6,448 nucleotides of DNA from an uncultured Bacilli bacterium (lineage in GTDB: Bacteria; Bacillota_I; Bacilli_A; RF39; UBA660): the NCBI GenBank assembly GCA_947631895.1, contig CANRMU010000056.1:1-6448 (forward strand). The letters are read 5' to 3'. Under the pieces are notes generated by a model. That model searched no databases, was not told the origin of the DNA, and saw only the letters and a program-made list of their open reading frames with translations. Positions 5,283 to 6,448 of this stretch are shown here, in pieces (the stretch's first letter is position 1; every line of letters starts with the position of its first letter). The position numbers and the translations under genes are program-made.

Positions 5283-6110
5283 ACTTATATTTTGTTCTTT
5301 ATTTAGTTCATTTTGTAAATTTTTTAAATAATTTTGATGTTTTTGATAATGAAATAGACTTAAATAAATTCGATCTTTATCAAGAATCATATTTTTTTCT
5401 TTAACTAATTGTTCTAATGGTTTAGTCATTTTATTTAAGTTTAACTTACGAATTGTTTTTTTACTAGCTATAGAATTAAGCCACCTTTCATATTCAGCAA
5501 TATGCTTAGCTTTTTCTTCAATAGTCATATCATTGTCATATGTATAATCGGGCAATTCATAATAATCAGGATTAGGTACTTCATCATAACAATCACAATA
5601 ATTTATAAGAAAATTTTCCTTAGAAATATAAGCTAATTGTTGAGGAACATCTTGCATTTTAAATTGTTTGGCAAGTTCTAATAATTTTTGTCTTCCTAAT
5701 TCTCCAACATATTTTACGCCAAAATTAATTGTTCCAACATGATAAGAAAACTTTAAGACATCTTCGCCTTTTAATTCAGCATAGATTTTTTTATTTTCAT
5801 CGGAAAGACTATCCATAAAAACTTCTATCCAACAACCATCATTTAAATAATCACTAACCATAAAAGTATAGATGTTTTTAGACCATAACTCTTCACAAGC
5901 TGGAATACACTCTTCAATAATAAAACTTTTGGGATTTTTTTCTACTTCTTCTTGTGGGCAAGAAATTACTTCATCATATTCGGGATTACAAGGTAAAAAG
6001 CCTTTTTTAGCTATGTCATCTTTTATTTTACTAGTATTTTTTTTAATTTTATCAAAATCAAAATCAATTTCTTCAGCAGTTAACTTTCCAAAAAAATCAT
6101 TTTCATTCAT
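5277..6110 (-). CDS. Unrecognised cysteine-rich cytoplasmic protein, 277 aa
   Basis: I do not recognise this family. The start is supported by AGAAGGAAA eight or nine bases before the ATG. There is no signal peptide or membrane segment. Residues 1-35 are highly charged. A central domain (about 60-165) contains EECIPACEELWSKNIYTFM, then YLNDGCWIEV, a DENKKIY stretch and GTINFGVKYVGELGRQKL; the alternating hydrophobic and charged pattern suggests a mixed alpha/beta fold. Seven cysteines (41, 51, 68, 72, 93, 172, 174) include C-x3-C and C-x-C pairs that could bind metal, but no known metal motif is complete. YCDCYDEVPNPDYYELPDY (171-189) is a Tyr/Asp/Pro-rich linker. Residues 195-277 look helical and basic, probably coiled coil. 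The gene has its own terminator and is followed by the separately promoted recD2, so neighbours say little about its job. Confidence 0.85.
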   Translation of the reverse strand: MNENDFFGKLTAEEIDFDFDKIKKNTSKIKDDIAKKGFLPCNPEYDEVISCPQEEVEKNPKSFIIEECIPACEELWSKNIYTFMVSDYLNDGCWIEVFMDSLSDENKKIYAELKGEDVLKFSYHVGTINFGVKYVGELGRQKLLELAKQFKMQDVPQQLAYISKENFLINYCDCYDEVPNPDYYELPDYTYDNDMTIEEKAKHIAEYERWLNSIASKKTIRKLNLNKMTKPLEQLVKEKNMILDKDRIYLSLFHYQKHQNYLKNLQNELNKEQNISR

Positions 6111-6290
6111 AATTTATTTCCTTCTTTCTTTAATTGTTTTCATTACTCTTTCGTTATTTAAAATTATTTTTAAGTTTCTTAAAGCTAGTTTTTAAAGGTT
6201 CTCGGTCATTTACTTTTTATTTTATGATTTATTTTGATATTTATTTAAATCAAAACCAATTAATTAATTTTTTGCTTATACTTAATTTTA

Positions 6291-6448
6291 TTATTCTCTT
6301 TCATCTGGATAATTAATAAATGGCTCATTAGAAAAAATACAATTTTCATCTTTTATTAATTCATCTAAAGATCCATCTCCAAATAAATCATGACCATCAG
6401 AATAATAACCAATAAATTTTCCATCTTCATATATAAATGTATAATTAG
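6291..6448 (-). CDS. C-terminal end of an unrecognised protein, cut by the window edge
   Basis: The last 52 codons of a minus-strand gene whose start lies beyond base 6448; translation runs unbroken from the edge to TAA at 6291-6293. Visible residues include FIYEDGKFIGYYSDGHDLFG, then DGSLDELIKDENC and NEPFINYPDERE. It is acidic, with aromatic and glycine-rich beta-like strands, no membrane segment and no motif I can name. The D-G-K-x-I-G-Y-Y pattern resembles short beta-hairpin repeats, but one copy proves nothing. The amino-acid composition looks coding, and the next gene begins about 180 bases later with only AT-rich DNA between, so I believe it is real. Confidence 0.6.
   Translation of the reverse strand, partial: NYTFIYEDGKFIGYYSDGHDLFGDGSLDELIKDENCIFSNEPFINYPDERE

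Noticed and set aside
6232..6255. Inverted repeat TTTTGAT/ATCAAAA with a 10-base loop
   Set aside because: The stem is almost all A-T with no T-tract on either strand, so it is neither a terminator nor clearly above chance in such AT-rich DNA.
5872..6316. Two overlapping plus-strand open frames rich in F, L, S and I
   Set aside because: One opposes the 5' part of the 277-residue gene and the other covers the AT-rich gap. Composition is low-complexity, and neither has a ribosome binding site.

Overview
The window is AT-rich and densely packed. Every gene I can support lies on the minus strand, so reading in the direction of transcription runs from base 6448 down to base 1. The composition, AAGGAG/GAGGTG-type ribosome binding sites, short intergenic gaps, U-tract terminators, and the RecD2 helicase and Gram-positive-type signal peptidase I all suggest a low-GC Firmicutes-type bacterium, possibly one of the small-genome gut Bacilli related to Mollicutes. 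Tryptophan is encoded by TGG and the genes end in TAA or TAG, with no in-frame TGA, so I see no sign of Mollicutes code 4. The lineage is inference.

Layout in transcription order: (1) 6448-6291, the C-terminal end of an unrecognised acidic protein. (2) 6290-6111, an AT-rich gap with no gene. (3) 6110-5277, a cysteine-rich 277-residue protein I do not recognise, ending in a terminator that includes its stop codon. (4) 5200-2990, a full RecD2-type (RecD/TraA) SF1B DNA helicase with its own promoter. (5) 2971-2798, a 57-residue single-pass membrane protein of YtxH type, 18 bases after recD2 and followed by a strong terminator. (6) 2732-2220, signal peptidase I, whose extended -10 promoter abuts that terminator's T-tract. 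(7) 2189-1588, a GNAT N-acetyltransferase broken by a one-base frameshift in a run of nine A. (8) 1474-590, an XRE-family HTH regulator fused to about six membrane segments, preceded by a striking palindromic operator and followed by a terminator. (9) 459 to about 217, a truncated KilA-N domain gene joined in mid-codon to (10) 221-1, the palm-domain fragment of a group II intron reverse transcriptase that continues beyond the left edge.

In function the right two thirds is core-type: DNA recombination/repair (RecD2), protein secretion (signal peptidase I) and a small envelope-associated protein. The left third is accessory: a membrane-coupled regulator with its own operator, a phage-type KilA-N protein and intron debris. 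The most distinctive observations are the KilA-N/reverse transcriptase fusion junction with its likely short homology, the three-half-site operator in front of the membrane regulator, and the homopolymer frameshift in the acetyltransferase. I see no CRISPR array, rRNA, tRNA or complete mobile element, and no convincing evidence of a wholly new multi-gene system.
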